Of a DNA stretch of 64,000 nt, positions 1-6,861 are shown in pieces. Under the pieces are notes generated by a model. That model saw only the letters and a program-made list of their open reading frames with translations. It made no database searches and was not told the DNA's origin. Where the stretch lies: positions 186,001 to 250,000 of the forward strand of contig NZ_JAEHFV010000005.1 of assembly GCF_016522065.1 (NCBI RefSeq), read 5' to 3'. The stretch is from Flavobacterium agrisoli (GTDB lineage: Bacteria > Bacteroidota > Bacteroidia > Flavobacteriales > Flavobacteriaceae). The stretch's first letter is position 1; every line of letters begins with the position of its first letter. A program made the position numbers and the translations under genes.

Positions 1-705
1 GCTTCTGAAAAACATTTTGCCGAAACAGGAAAACCGCTTTTTAGCTCTCACATGATTGATCTTTCAGAAGAACCAATTGAAGAAAATATTGAAATTTGCG
101 CAGCATATTTAGCTCGAATGAGCAAAATGGGAATGACTTTGGAAATTGAATTAGGAATTACTGGAGGTGAAGAAGATGGTGTAGACAACTCGGATGTAGA
201 CAGCTCTAAATTATATACTCAACCAGAAGAAGTGGCTTATGCTTACGAAGAATTAGCCAAAATAAGTCCTCGTTTTACCATTGCTGCTGCTTTCGGAAAC
301 GTACACGGTGTTTACAAACCTGGTAACGTAAAATTGACTCCGAAAATTTTGAAAAATTCGCAAGAATATGTTCAAAATAAATTCAACACCGGAGAAAATC
401 CAGTTGATTTTGTTTTTCACGGAGGTTCTGGTTCGACATTAGACGAAATTAGAGAAGCCATTGGATATGGTGTAATCAAAATGAATATCGATACCGATTT
501 GCAGTTTGCCTTTACCGAAGGAATTCGTGATTATATGACGCAAAACATCGAGTACTTAAAAACACAAATTGGAAATCCAGAAGGAGCTGATGCTCCAAAT
601 AAAAAACATTATGACCCTAGAAAATGGGTTCGCGAAGGAGAAATTACATTCAATAAAAGATTAGAACAAGCCTTCGCCGACTTGAATAACGTAAATACAT
701 TATAG
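1..705 (+). CDS. fbaA: Fructose-bisphosphate aldolase class II (partial, 5' end outside window)
   Basis: This is the C-terminal 234 residues of a zinc-dependent class II aldolase, which interconverts fructose 1,6-bisphosphate with dihydroxyacetone phosphate and glyceraldehyde 3-phosphate in the cytoplasm. The reading frame is open to base 1, so the gene begins outside the window and the internal Met at base 52 is not the start. The segments ELGITGGEEDG, AAAFGNVHGVYKPGNVKL, HGGSGS and NIDTDLQ match the metal and phosphate-binding parts of the long E. coli FbaA-type subfamily. It lies 72 bp upstream of accD on the same strand, separated by an AT-only inverted repeat. I see no frameshift or other oddity. 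Identification is confident; the missing N-terminus cannot be judged. Confidence 0.95.
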   Translation, partial: ASEKHFAETGKPLFSSHMIDLSEEPIEENIEICAAYLARMSKMGMTLEIELGITGGEEDGVDNSDVDSSKLYTQPEEVAYAYEELAKISPRFTIAAAFGNVHGVYKPGNVKLTPKILKNSQEYVQNKFNTGENPVDFVFHGGSGSTLDEIREAIGYGVIKMNIDTDLQFAFTEGIRDYMTQNIEYLKTQIGNPEGADAPNKKHYDPRKWVREGEITFNKRLEQAFADLNNVNTL

Positions 706-777
706 TTACCAATTAACAATTGATAATTGATAATTCTAAATTATTAATTGTCAATTATCAATTATCAATTAATAAAT
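706..777. repeat. AT-only inverted repeat between fbaA and accD
   Basis: The spacer is built almost entirely from an AATTGATAATTGATAATT arm (718-735) and its complement (753-770) around a loop of about 17 bases. Each arm is itself an iteration of a short AATTGAT unit. It could fold as a weak hairpin after fbaA or be a dispersed intergenic repeat. Reading through its right arm creates a false ten-residue N-terminal extension of accD. Confidence 0.6.
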
Positions 778-1632
778 ATGGCTTGGTTTAAAAGACAGGA
801 AAAAGGAATTACGACCGCTACAGAAGACAAAATGGATGTACCAAAAGGATTATGGTACAAGTCACCTACTGGAAAAATAATTGATGCAGACGAATTAGCA
901 CGCAACTTATTTGTTAGTCCAGAAGATGATTTCCATGTTAGAATTGGAAGCGCAACGTATTTTGAAATATTATTTGACAACAACGAATTTGTGGAATTGG
1001 ATGCCAATATGACCTCTAAAGACCCTTTACATTTTGTTGATACCAAAAAATATTCGGAGCGTTTAAAAGACGTAATGGAAAAAACACAACTAAAAGATGC
1101 GGTTCGTACTGGAGTAGGAAAATCGAAAGGAAAAGACGTTGTGATTTGCTGTATGGATTTTGCTTTTATTGGTGGTTCTATGGGAGCTGTGGTAGGTGAA
1201 AAAATTGCAAGAGGAATTGATCATGCCATCAAAAACAAAATGCCTTTCATCATGATTTCAAAATCGGGTGGAGCTCGTATGATGGAAGCCGCTTACTCCT
1301 TAATGCAATTGGCTAAAACTTCTGTAAAATTAGCACAACTAGCCGATGCAAAATTACCTTACATTTCGTTATGTACCGATCCAACCACTGGAGGAACAAC
1401 AGCCTCGTATGCCATGTTAGGAGATATTAATATTGCTGAACCTGGCGCTTTAATTGGTTTTGCTGGTCCTCGAGTTGTAAAAGATACCACAGGTAAAGAT
1501 TTACCAGAAGGCTTTCAAACTTCCGAGTTTTTGTTAGAGCATGGTTTCCTTGATTTTATCACACCAAGAAAAGATTTAAAAGACCGAATTAATTTGTATA
1601 TTGATTTGATTCAGAATAATGAGATACGCTAG
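778..1632 (+). CDS. accD: Acetyl-CoA carboxylase carboxyltransferase subunit beta (zinc-ribbon-less form)
   Basis: This is the beta subunit of the carboxyltransferase half of acetyl-CoA carboxylase, which moves the carboxyl group from biotin to acetyl-CoA to make malonyl-CoA for fatty acid synthesis. The crotonase-fold core is clear: [41 protein letters not shown] and [14 protein letters not shown] start it at ATG 778 ([10 protein letters not shown]) because the longer frame from 748 is encoded by the intergenic repeat. The N-terminal stretch that carries a four-cysteine zinc ribbon in E. coli AccD is present (residues about 25-55), but it reads LWYKSPTGK and [12 protein letters not shown] and contains no cysteine. 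The zinc site is therefore lost while the fold's length is kept; I recall this from other flavobacterial AccD proteins. The partner accA is not in the window. Confidence 0.95.
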   Translation: MAWFKRQEKGITTATEDKMDVPKGLWYKSPTGKIIDADELARNLFVSPEDDFHVRIGSATYFEILFDNNEFVELDANMTSKDPLHFVDTKKYSERLKDVMEKTQLKDAVRTGVGKSKGKDVVICCMDFAFIGGSMGAVVGEKIARGIDHAIKNKMPFIMISKSGGARMMEAAYSLMQLAKTSVKLAQLADAKLPYISLCTDPTTGGTTASYAMLGDINIAEPGALIGFAGPRVVKDTTGKDLPEGFQTSEFLLEHGFLDFITPRKDLKDRINLYIDLIQNNEIR

Positions 1633-1644
1633 TATCAAAACTCA

Positions 1645-1674
1645 AAAAGCCGTTTCAATTGAAGCGGCTTTTTT
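1645..1674 (+). terminator. Rho-independent terminator after accD
   Basis: An AAGCCG-TTTC stem with an AATT loop and a GAAG-CGGCTT return is followed by a run of seven T on the plus strand, 12 bases after the accD stop codon. Confidence 0.85.
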
Positions 1675-1769
1675 TATCATATTAAGGCGCAAAATTTAGG
1701 TATCAATAAGATGCTTGGGCTAGCAATAAAAGCTCGCTGAGGCTAGTTATCCTTTTTTAAAGTCCAATT

Positions 1770-2054
1770 TTAAACAGCAGTTGTTCTTCCACTTAAAAAA
1801 TAGAATAAGCCAACAAAAAAACTAAACAGTACAAAACCCAGTGTCCAAAACAGTTTCTCAGTCTTCTGTATTTTCTTAGAACTGTTTACTTCATAGATAC
1901 CAATAATGACATAAGCGAGAGTCAAAATTATTCCAATTATTAGAAAAATGGAAGCATACTCTTGATGCGTAATTTTCATAAACGCTCCGATGAGCGAAAA
2001 AATTAACGCAATAACAAAAACTTTTTTAAACAGGTTCTTTTTTTCGATTTCCAT
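1770..2054 (-). CDS. Small hypothetical three-helix membrane protein in a cassette-like position
   Basis: A 94-residue protein with three hydrophobic helices (about residues 11-27, 33-53 and 68-87) and a lysine-rich N-terminus, so it should sit in the inner membrane. I do not recognise a named family. The first two helices contain GAFMKITH followed by a G-rich helix ending IIGIYEV, which weakly resembles the GALFKITH start of the gliding motor protein GldL. That is only an inference from a short stretch, and the long cytoplasmic part of GldL is absent. The gene follows the larger orphan gene on the same strand, with a 126-bp attC-like inverted repeat between them, which suggests acquisition as a cassette. 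Coding potential is supported by the clean membrane topology and the AT-rich spacer before the ATG. Confidence 0.6.
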   Translation of the reverse strand: MEIEKKNLFKKVFVIALIFSLIGAFMKITHQEYASIFLIIGIILTLAYVIIGIYEVNSSKKIQKTEKLFWTLGFVLFSFFVGLFYFLSGRTTAV

Positions 2055-2088
2055 TGTAAATTTTTATTTAGCTGGTTAGTGTTTTTTT

Positions 2089-2214
2089 TAACGTTTCGCG
2101 GCTCACGGATCGTGGCGGCATTCGGAGAAAGTACTCTCTGCCGAACGTAAATGTACTTAAAAAACGTATATTTACAATCTACCGAAAACCCGCCATGGCC
2201 GTGAACCGCTGTTA
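2089..2214. repeat. 126-bp attC-like imperfect inverted repeat
   Basis: The left arm (2089-2125) begins TAACGTTTCGCGGCTCACGG and the right arm (2181-2214) is its imperfect complement, ending in GTTA. The arms are GC-rich in an AT-rich genome. The spacer holds a nested hairpin: GTAAATGTAC against GTATATTTAC. The outer ends, TAAC and GTTA, and the large imperfect palindrome resemble integron attC recombination sites, but the seven-base core consensus is not fully met and no integrase is nearby. It separates the 94-residue gene from the 326-residue gene. Confidence 0.55.
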
Positions 2215-2227
2215 GCGGCAGTAATAA

Positions 2228-3208
2228 TTATTCTTCTATTACGTAATCAAAATTTCCACTGGCAGGAATTTGAAGCATTTTTGCTTTGTGCATTTCGTTG
2301 GTTGTCTGAGTGTAAATAAAATGATACCACCAGATAAAAAATTCCTCGAAAGAAATTTCTTTGTCGTAACCCAGTTTCTTATACATTTTTTCACAATAAG
2401 GTCTTTCCTTTTCGAGAATATTTAGCAAGTCGGGAAGAAAAATTTCTGCCATTTCCCCAAAAATTTCATTGTCCACTTTAGATACAATATTTTGGGAAGA
2501 CGTAACTTTTAAATTCAATCTGTTGTTGCCATAAATACTGATATACTTGTTGTCGCCAACTTGTTGCGACTGATTTCCATATATTCCGAATGATTCAATT
2601 TCGGAATTTGTATTTTCATCAATTTTATAGTAGTAATGTTTTCCGTTTCTCAACGGTCTGTCTTCCTGTTTAAGAAACTGTTTTTCAACATTATCAATCT
2701 GCCAGGAGTCCAACAGAACATCACTTAAAATAAGGAAAGACCAATGAAGAAAATCGTCTTTTTGAGAGAGTTCAGTCTTTTGAAATTCAGATTTGATTAC
2801 CGTCAATCGTTTGTTTATGGCTTTGACAATCTTTGATGAAATAGGTTTTGCGTACTGGTACAACAATTTTCCATCGTTTGCATCTGCAATAAATACAGTA
2901 GGCTTGTATTCATTGTTAATTTTGTGAAGCCAATTCTTGTTTTGTAAAAGAGATAACAAACTTGATATTTTTTCGTTACTAAAATTTGTATATTTCTGAA
3001 AGTCAGTAACGGAATATCCTTTATGAAGGGCAAAAAGAAATTTGTCGAGACTATCTTTTTTTACCCGAAAATCGGGGAAATTATCTCCTCTGGAAATCAA
3101 TGCTTGTTCAATCTTAAGTTTGAAAATGTAATCAATTCGATTCTTTTCTTGTCCCCATATTTTTCCTGTGTAGAAAATTAATACAAACAGGATGATTTTT
3201 AATTTCAT
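2228..3208 (-). CDS. Hypothetical exported protein
   Basis: A 326-residue protein starting at MKLKIILFVLIFYTG, a hydrophobic signal sequence that probably ends near IWG-QEK; it is predicted periplasmic or outer-membrane associated. I chose this ATG over one 18 codons upstream because the upstream extension is charged and polar and lies inside the flanking repeat, whereas the inner Met begins a typical signal peptide. The mature part has no motif I recognise. A segment near residues 70-95 (short helices around DFQKYTNFSNEKISSLLSLL) looks like a winged-helix-type helix pair, and the C-terminal part is rich in Trp, Tyr and Phe (EEFFIWWYHF). The gene is bounded on both sides by attC-like palindromes, so it is a likely acquired cassette. 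Function unknown. Confidence 0.65.
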   Translation of the reverse strand: MKLKIILFVLIFYTGKIWGQEKNRIDYIFKLKIEQALISRGDNFPDFRVKKDSLDKFLFALHKGYSVTDFQKYTNFSNEKISSLLSLLQNKNWLHKINNEYKPTVFIADANDGKLLYQYAKPISSKIVKAINKRLTVIKSEFQKTELSQKDDFLHWSFLILSDVLLDSWQIDNVEKQFLKQEDRPLRNGKHYYYKIDENTNSEIESFGIYGNQSQQVGDNKYISIYGNNRLNLKVTSSQNIVSKVDNEIFGEMAEIFLPDLLNILEKERPYCEKMYKKLGYDKEISFEEFFIWWYHFIYTQTTNEMHKAKMLQIPASGNFDYVIEE

Positions 3209-3229
3209 TTGCTTGGGTTTTAGATTATT

Positions 3230-3294
3230 GCCGCTAACTAGTTTATACCCGCATAAATCCAACTTATTTTGTACGAAATAAGTATGTTATGCGC
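3230..3294. repeat. Second attC-like element upstream of the orphan exported protein
   Basis: This 65-bp element runs from GCCGCTAAC to GTTATGCGC, partly complementary ends of the TAAC...GTTA type. A perfect internal hairpin lies inside it: ACTTATTT (3262-3269) and AAATAAGT (3276-3283) around a six-base loop. The GCCGCTAAC end is the exact complement of the GTTAGCGGC at 2211-2219, so the 326-residue gene is flanked by matching element ends. Confidence 0.45.
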
Positions 3295-3389
3295 ATGTTT
3301 ACCTTATTGCATCAAATATATTGTTTTTTCTTGCAAATCTTCAAGCTAAATATTCAGTATCCATTTAGTTTTAAATCAAGTTTGCCCCA

Positions 3390-3525
3390 GATACCGAGTA
3401 TCTAGCGTGAAATGAATTGTGTTTGCCTTAGATACCGAGTATTTAGCATTAAAACAACTGTGTTTGCTTCAGATACTGAGTATCTCGTATGACGAGAACC
3501 AAAATGACCATAAATACTCGGTAAA
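3390..3525. repeat. 41-bp tandem array with a palindromic GATACCGAGTATC core
   Basis: The near-palindromic core GATAC-CGA-GTATC occurs at 3390-3402, with diverged copies at 3431-3443 and 3472-3484, exactly 41 bp apart, each preceded by a conserved TTTGCC/TTTGCTT stretch. A fourth degenerate, inverted copy (AATACTCGGTA) begins at 3513, still in the 41-bp register. A separate perfect dyad, CTCGT-ATG-ACGAG, sits at 3484-3496. No credible ORF uses the array. Confidence 0.7.
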
Positions 3526-3541
3526 TAGACTTACAGTAGCA

Positions 3542-3820
3542 TTTTTTTTTGAAAAATGACCTTTTTTTTGAAATTTTTGATTTCTCCGTACAATAATGAT
3601 AGCACTGAATTAAGGGGTAAATCTGTAGATAAAGAAAACTTACCCAAAAGTGTGGATTATGCAAAACCGATAGTGAACTGGATTCGAAGTCAGGAGACTT
3701 CGAAGAGCGGGAGAACTCGTCAAACCACTTTGATTGTCTCCCCAGCGGCGGGAGAACTCGACAGACCACTCTGACAGCACCCCTTTTTTTGAAAAATGGC
3801 TTTTTTTTTAGATTTTTATA
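3542..3820. repeat. Non-coding block flanked by poly-T direct repeats and carrying a two-copy 41-bp unit
   Basis: The edges are similar direct repeats of about 37 bp (3542-3580 and 3784-3820), each with the pattern T-run, GAAAAATG, T-run, ATTTTT. Between them lie a perfect nine-base-pair hairpin with an AGGA loop (TTCGAAGTC at 3683-3691, GACTTCGAA at 3696-3704) and two copies of a GCGGGAGAACTCG...CCCC unit (3707-3743 and 3748-3784) spaced 41 bp. From memory, similar GGGAGAACTCG sequence recurs in other flavobacterial genomes. The stretch from 3821 to 3866 holds only CCTTTG-like low-complexity sequence before the next gene's stop. Confidence 0.55.
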
Positions 3821-3866
3821 TATAAAACTATGACCCTTTGTAACCTTTAGCCTTTGCGGCTTTAAA

Positions 3867-5114
3867 CTACATCCCCGTTCTGATAGCCTCTACAGGATCA
3901 AGATTAGCGGCAGATATTGCGGGTAAAATTCCCGAAATCAAACCAATAAGCGCAGCCAAACCAGTCCCTAATAAAACATTCCCCATTCCGAGTACAAACT
4001 CAAAGTCCAATGCTTTTGATAATACCAAGGCAATTATCCATACCAAAAACAAACCGATCAAACCGCCAATAACAGATAAAATAACCGCTTCGAATAAAAA
4101 TTGAAACAAAATAAACTTGTTTTTGGCTCCTAAAGATTTTTGAATTCCGATTAAATTGGTACGTTCTTTCACCGAAACAAACATGATATTCGCAATTCCG
4201 AAACCGCCCACTAAAAGCGAAAATCCGCTAATAATCCATCCCACTACATTCATTTGACCAATAATACCATCTATAAAATCGGTAAATCCCGATAATACAT
4301 TAATGAAAAAGTTATCCATTTCACCCGCTTTCATTCCTCGAATAGAGCGCAATTTGTAACTAACCTCCGCTTTATAGGCATCCATATCAATTCCTTTCTC
4401 AGGTTTCAATACAATTACAGGTGTCATCGCATCGTTATCTCCATACATTCTTCTTAAAAAATTAGCAGGCAAATACACCGATGTATCATTACTATCACCA
4501 AAAAAACCAGCACCTTGCTTTTCCATCACCCCAATAACGGTAAAACGTTGCCCGTATAAACGAAGATTTTTACCAATCGGGTCACTCGAACCAAATAAGC
4601 CGTCGGCAATATCGTATCCCAACACAATAACAGCCGTTCCCGAATTTGATTCAGCTTCGTTGTAAAACCGTCCTTTTTCAAAAACCAAACCATCAATATC
4701 ACCCATTTCATACGAAGATGGCACAATATTCACATCCGAAACCGTTTTAGAATCGTATTTCAAGGTTTCGTTTGCCACAAATAATTGAAAGCCCACTTGA
4801 TCGGTATTAGTAAGTGTTCTTTTTAAATTGATGTATTCATCATATTTTACGTTTGGAAATTGTTCGCGTTTCCATTTTGGAATTTCGGAAGGTCCAAAAG
4901 AAAAACGCATCAAGTAAATGGTATTTTTATCTAAGCTACTCAAATCTTTAGCAATTTTTCTATCTAAAGAGTCAACAGCCGCCAATACCGCAATTATCGA
5001 AAAAATACCGATGGTTACACCCAACAAAGAAAGCAAGGTTCTTAATTTATTGTTTCGCAAAGCGTTAATAGCAAATCTAAAACTTTCATTTAGCAATCGA
5101 AGGTAAAGCAACAT
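3867..5114 (-). CDS. MacB/FtsX-type ABC transporter permease
   Basis: A 415-residue inner-membrane permease of the MacB/FtsX (type VII) class, which couple ATP hydrolysis in the cytoplasm to movements of a periplasmic domain for lipoprotein release or efflux rather than substrate translocation. The N-terminal helix follows the family signature NALRNNKLRTLLSLLGVTIGI (about residues 17-37). A periplasmic MacB-PCD domain spans about 60-260, and three C-terminal helices carry the FtsX domain with VKERTNLIGIQKSLGAK, ending in the usual SAANLDPVEAIRTGM. No ATPase or membrane-fusion gene is adjacent, so its partner must be encoded elsewhere. It is transcribed divergently from purH. The exact substrate cannot be told from sequence. 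Confidence 0.88.
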   Translation of the reverse strand: MLLYLRLLNESFRFAINALRNNKLRTLLSLLGVTIGIFSIIAVLAAVDSLDRKIAKDLSSLDKNTIYLMRFSFGPSEIPKWKREQFPNVKYDEYINLKRTLTNTDQVGFQLFVANETLKYDSKTVSDVNIVPSSYEMGDIDGLVFEKGRFYNEAESNSGTAVIVLGYDIADGLFGSSDPIGKNLRLYGQRFTVIGVMEKQGAGFFGDSNDTSVYLPANFLRRMYGDNDAMTPVIVLKPEKGIDMDAYKAEVSYKLRSIRGMKAGEMDNFFINVLSGFTDFIDGIIGQMNVVGWIISGFSLLVGGFGIANIMFVSVKERTNLIGIQKSLGAKNKFILFQFLFEAVILSVIGGLIGLFLVWIIALVLSKALDFEFVLGMGNVLLGTGLAALIGLISGILPAISAANLDPVEAIRTGM

Positions 5115-5224
5115 AGTTTTGGCGTGTTTCGTTGAAGTAAAATTCAGTAAAAATTGATGAAAATCCTAATAAAAATAACCACAGCTATAAGTCGTATTTT
5201 TTATGAAAATGTTACACAAATTCC

Positions 5225-5257
5225 TTGTCTTATATAATTAAAAAAAAACTACTTTTG
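5225..5257 (+). promoter_or_regulatory. Putative purH promoter
   Basis: TACTTTTG (5250-5257) fits the Bacteroidota -7 box TAnnTTTG, and a TTG (5225-5227) lies 22 bases upstream, within the range reported for Flavobacterium. The start codon follows 22 bases after the -7 box. Confidence 0.55.
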
Positions 5258-5279
5258 CACTTTATAATTATAACTACAC

Positions 5280-6806
5280 ATGAGCACAACAAAAACTATT
5301 CAATCTGCCTTAATTTCAGTCTTTTCGAAAGACGGACTTGAACCAATTGTTAAAAAATTACACGAACAAAATGTAACGATTTACTCTACGGGAGGCACTG
5401 AAGATTTTATTAAAAACTTAGGAATTCCTGTAGTTCCTGTTGAAGATGTAACCTCATACCCTTCTATCTTAGGCGGACGAGTAAAAACATTGCATCCAAA
5501 AGTTTTTGGTGGTATTTTGAATCGTCAAGATAATGAAAGCGATGTGCAACAAATGAAGGAATTTGAAATTCCTCAAATTGATTTAGTTATTGTTGATTTG
5601 TATCCTTTTGAAAAAACAGTTGCCTCGGGAGCAAGCGAACAAGATATTATTGAAAAAATTGATATTGGTGGTATTTCGTTAATACGAGCTGCCGCAAAAA
5701 ACTTTAAAGACACGGTAATAGTAGCTTCAATGAACGAATATGCACCGTTCTTAGAAATCATTACCGAGCAAAATGGCGCAACCACCTTAGCAGATCGTAA
5801 ATTATTTGCTACAAAAGCCTTTCATGTTTCTTCGCACTACGACGGTGCTATTTTTAATTATTTCAACACCGATGAAACTTATTACAAAGAAAGTATTGCC
5901 AACGGACAAGTTTTAAGATACGGAGAAAATCCGCACCAAAAAGGCTTCTTCTTTGGCGATTTTGACGCCATGTTTAACAAAGTTCACGGTAAAGAATTAT
6001 CATACAACAACTTATTAGATGTAGACGCCGCCGTAACATTAATTAACGAGTTTAAAACAGACGGACCAACTTTCGCTATTTTAAAACACAACAATGCATG
6101 CGGATTAGCATCAAGAAATACCATCAAAGAAGCCTATGTGGCAGCTCTTGCTTGCGATCCGACTTCGGCTTTTGGCGGCGTATTGATTGCTAACACCAAA
6201 ATTGATAAAGAAACCGCAGAAGAAATAAACAAATTATTCTGCGAGGTGGTTATTGCACCCGCTTATGACGACGAAGCAATTAGCATTTTACAAGAAAAGA
6301 AAAACCGAATTATTTTAGTTCAAAATGAAGTGGAATTACCTTCGAGACAAGTAAGAACTTGTCTTAATGGTTTGTTAATTCAGGACAGAAATAATATTAC
6401 AGATACTAAAGCGCATTTAAAAACCGTTACAACTACAGAACCAACTGCTCAAGAAATTGAAGATTTAATATTTGCTTCTAAAATTTGCAAAAACACAAAA
6501 TCCAATACAATTGTTTTTGCCAAAAATGGCACGTTGATTTCATCAGGAACTGGTCAAACTTCAAGAGTAGATGCGTTAATGCAGGCTGTTGATAAGGCAA
6601 AAGCTTTTGGATTTGATTTAACGGGTGCTTCAATGGCGAGCGATGCCTTTTTTCCTTTTCCAGATTGTGTAGAATTGGCTAAAAAAGCAGGTATAACCGC
6701 AGTAATTCAACCAGGAGGTTCTATAAAAGATGAGTTAAGCATTAACTATTGTAATGAAAATAATTTAGCAATGGTATTTACAGGCACTCGTCATTTCAAA
6801 CATTAA
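5280..6806 (+). CDS. purH: Bifunctional AICAR formyltransferase / IMP cyclohydrolase
   Basis: This enzyme carries out the last two steps of de novo purine synthesis in the cytoplasm: formylation of AICAR with 10-formyl-tetrahydrofolate, then ring closure to IMP. The 508-residue length is normal for the family. The N-terminal MGS-like cyclohydrolase domain (about 1-145) has IYSTGGT and GGRVKTLHPKVFGG. The transformylase domain follows with LRYGENPHQ, KHNNACGLA and CDPTSAFGG (about 215-305), then DAFFPFPD and the C-terminal GGSIKDE and FTGTRHF. It is a single gene with its own promoter, and the mreB -7 box begins seven bases after its stop codon. No unusual features are seen. Confidence 0.97.
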   Translation: MSTTKTIQSALISVFSKDGLEPIVKKLHEQNVTIYSTGGTEDFIKNLGIPVVPVEDVTSYPSILGGRVKTLHPKVFGGILNRQDNESDVQQMKEFEIPQIDLVIVDLYPFEKTVASGASEQDIIEKIDIGGISLIRAAAKNFKDTVIVASMNEYAPFLEIITEQNGATTLADRKLFATKAFHVSSHYDGAIFNYFNTDETYYKESIANGQVLRYGENPHQKGFFFGDFDAMFNKVHGKELSYNNLLDVDAAVTLINEFKTDGPTFAILKHNNACGLASRNTIKEAYVAALACDPTSAFGGVLIANTKIDKETAEEINKLFCEVVIAPAYDDEAISILQEKKNRIILVQNEVELPSRQVRTCLNGLLIQDRNNITDTKAHLKTVTTTEPTAQEIEDLIFASKICKNTKSNTIVFAKNGTLISSGTGQTSRVDALMQAVDKAKAFGFDLTGASMASDAFFPFPDCVELAKKAGITAVIQPGGSIKDELSINYCNENNLAMVFTGTRHFKH

Positions 6807-6812
6807 TTTGAT

Positions 6813-6820
6813 TAACTTTG
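6813..6820 (+). promoter_or_regulatory. Putative -7 box for the mreB-rodA operon
   Basis: TAACTTTG matches TAnnTTTG and sits 41 bases before the mreB ATG. I see no convincing TTG at the -33 spacing, so only the -7 box is supported. Confidence 0.4.
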
Positions 6821-6861
6821 TACGTTAGTAATTTTTAACTTTTTAAACCCCTAAAAAACAT

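Noticed and set aside
748..777. Ten-codon N-terminal extension of accD ([10 protein letters not shown])
   Set aside because: It is translated from the AT-only inverted repeat, while [10 protein letters not shown] at 778 is the natural family start.
3206..3262. Upstream start (18 extra codons) for the orphan exported protein
   Set aside because: The extension lies inside the attC-like element and would place the signal peptide internally.
1770..3294. A true integron
   Set aside because: No integron integrase gene is visible and the element ends do not meet the attC core consensus; only a resemblance is claimed.
3390..3525. CRISPR array
   Set aside because: The 41-bp units consist mostly of related sequence with no constant-length unique spacers, only three to four diverged copies, and no cas genes nearby.
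3449..3769. 106-residue minus-strand ORF across the repeat block
   Set aside because: It runs through the 41-bp repeats, hairpin and poly-T edges, and its Arg/Ser/Pro-rich start reflects the repeat, not a protein family. The opposite-strand ORF at 3556-3774 is rejected for the same reason.
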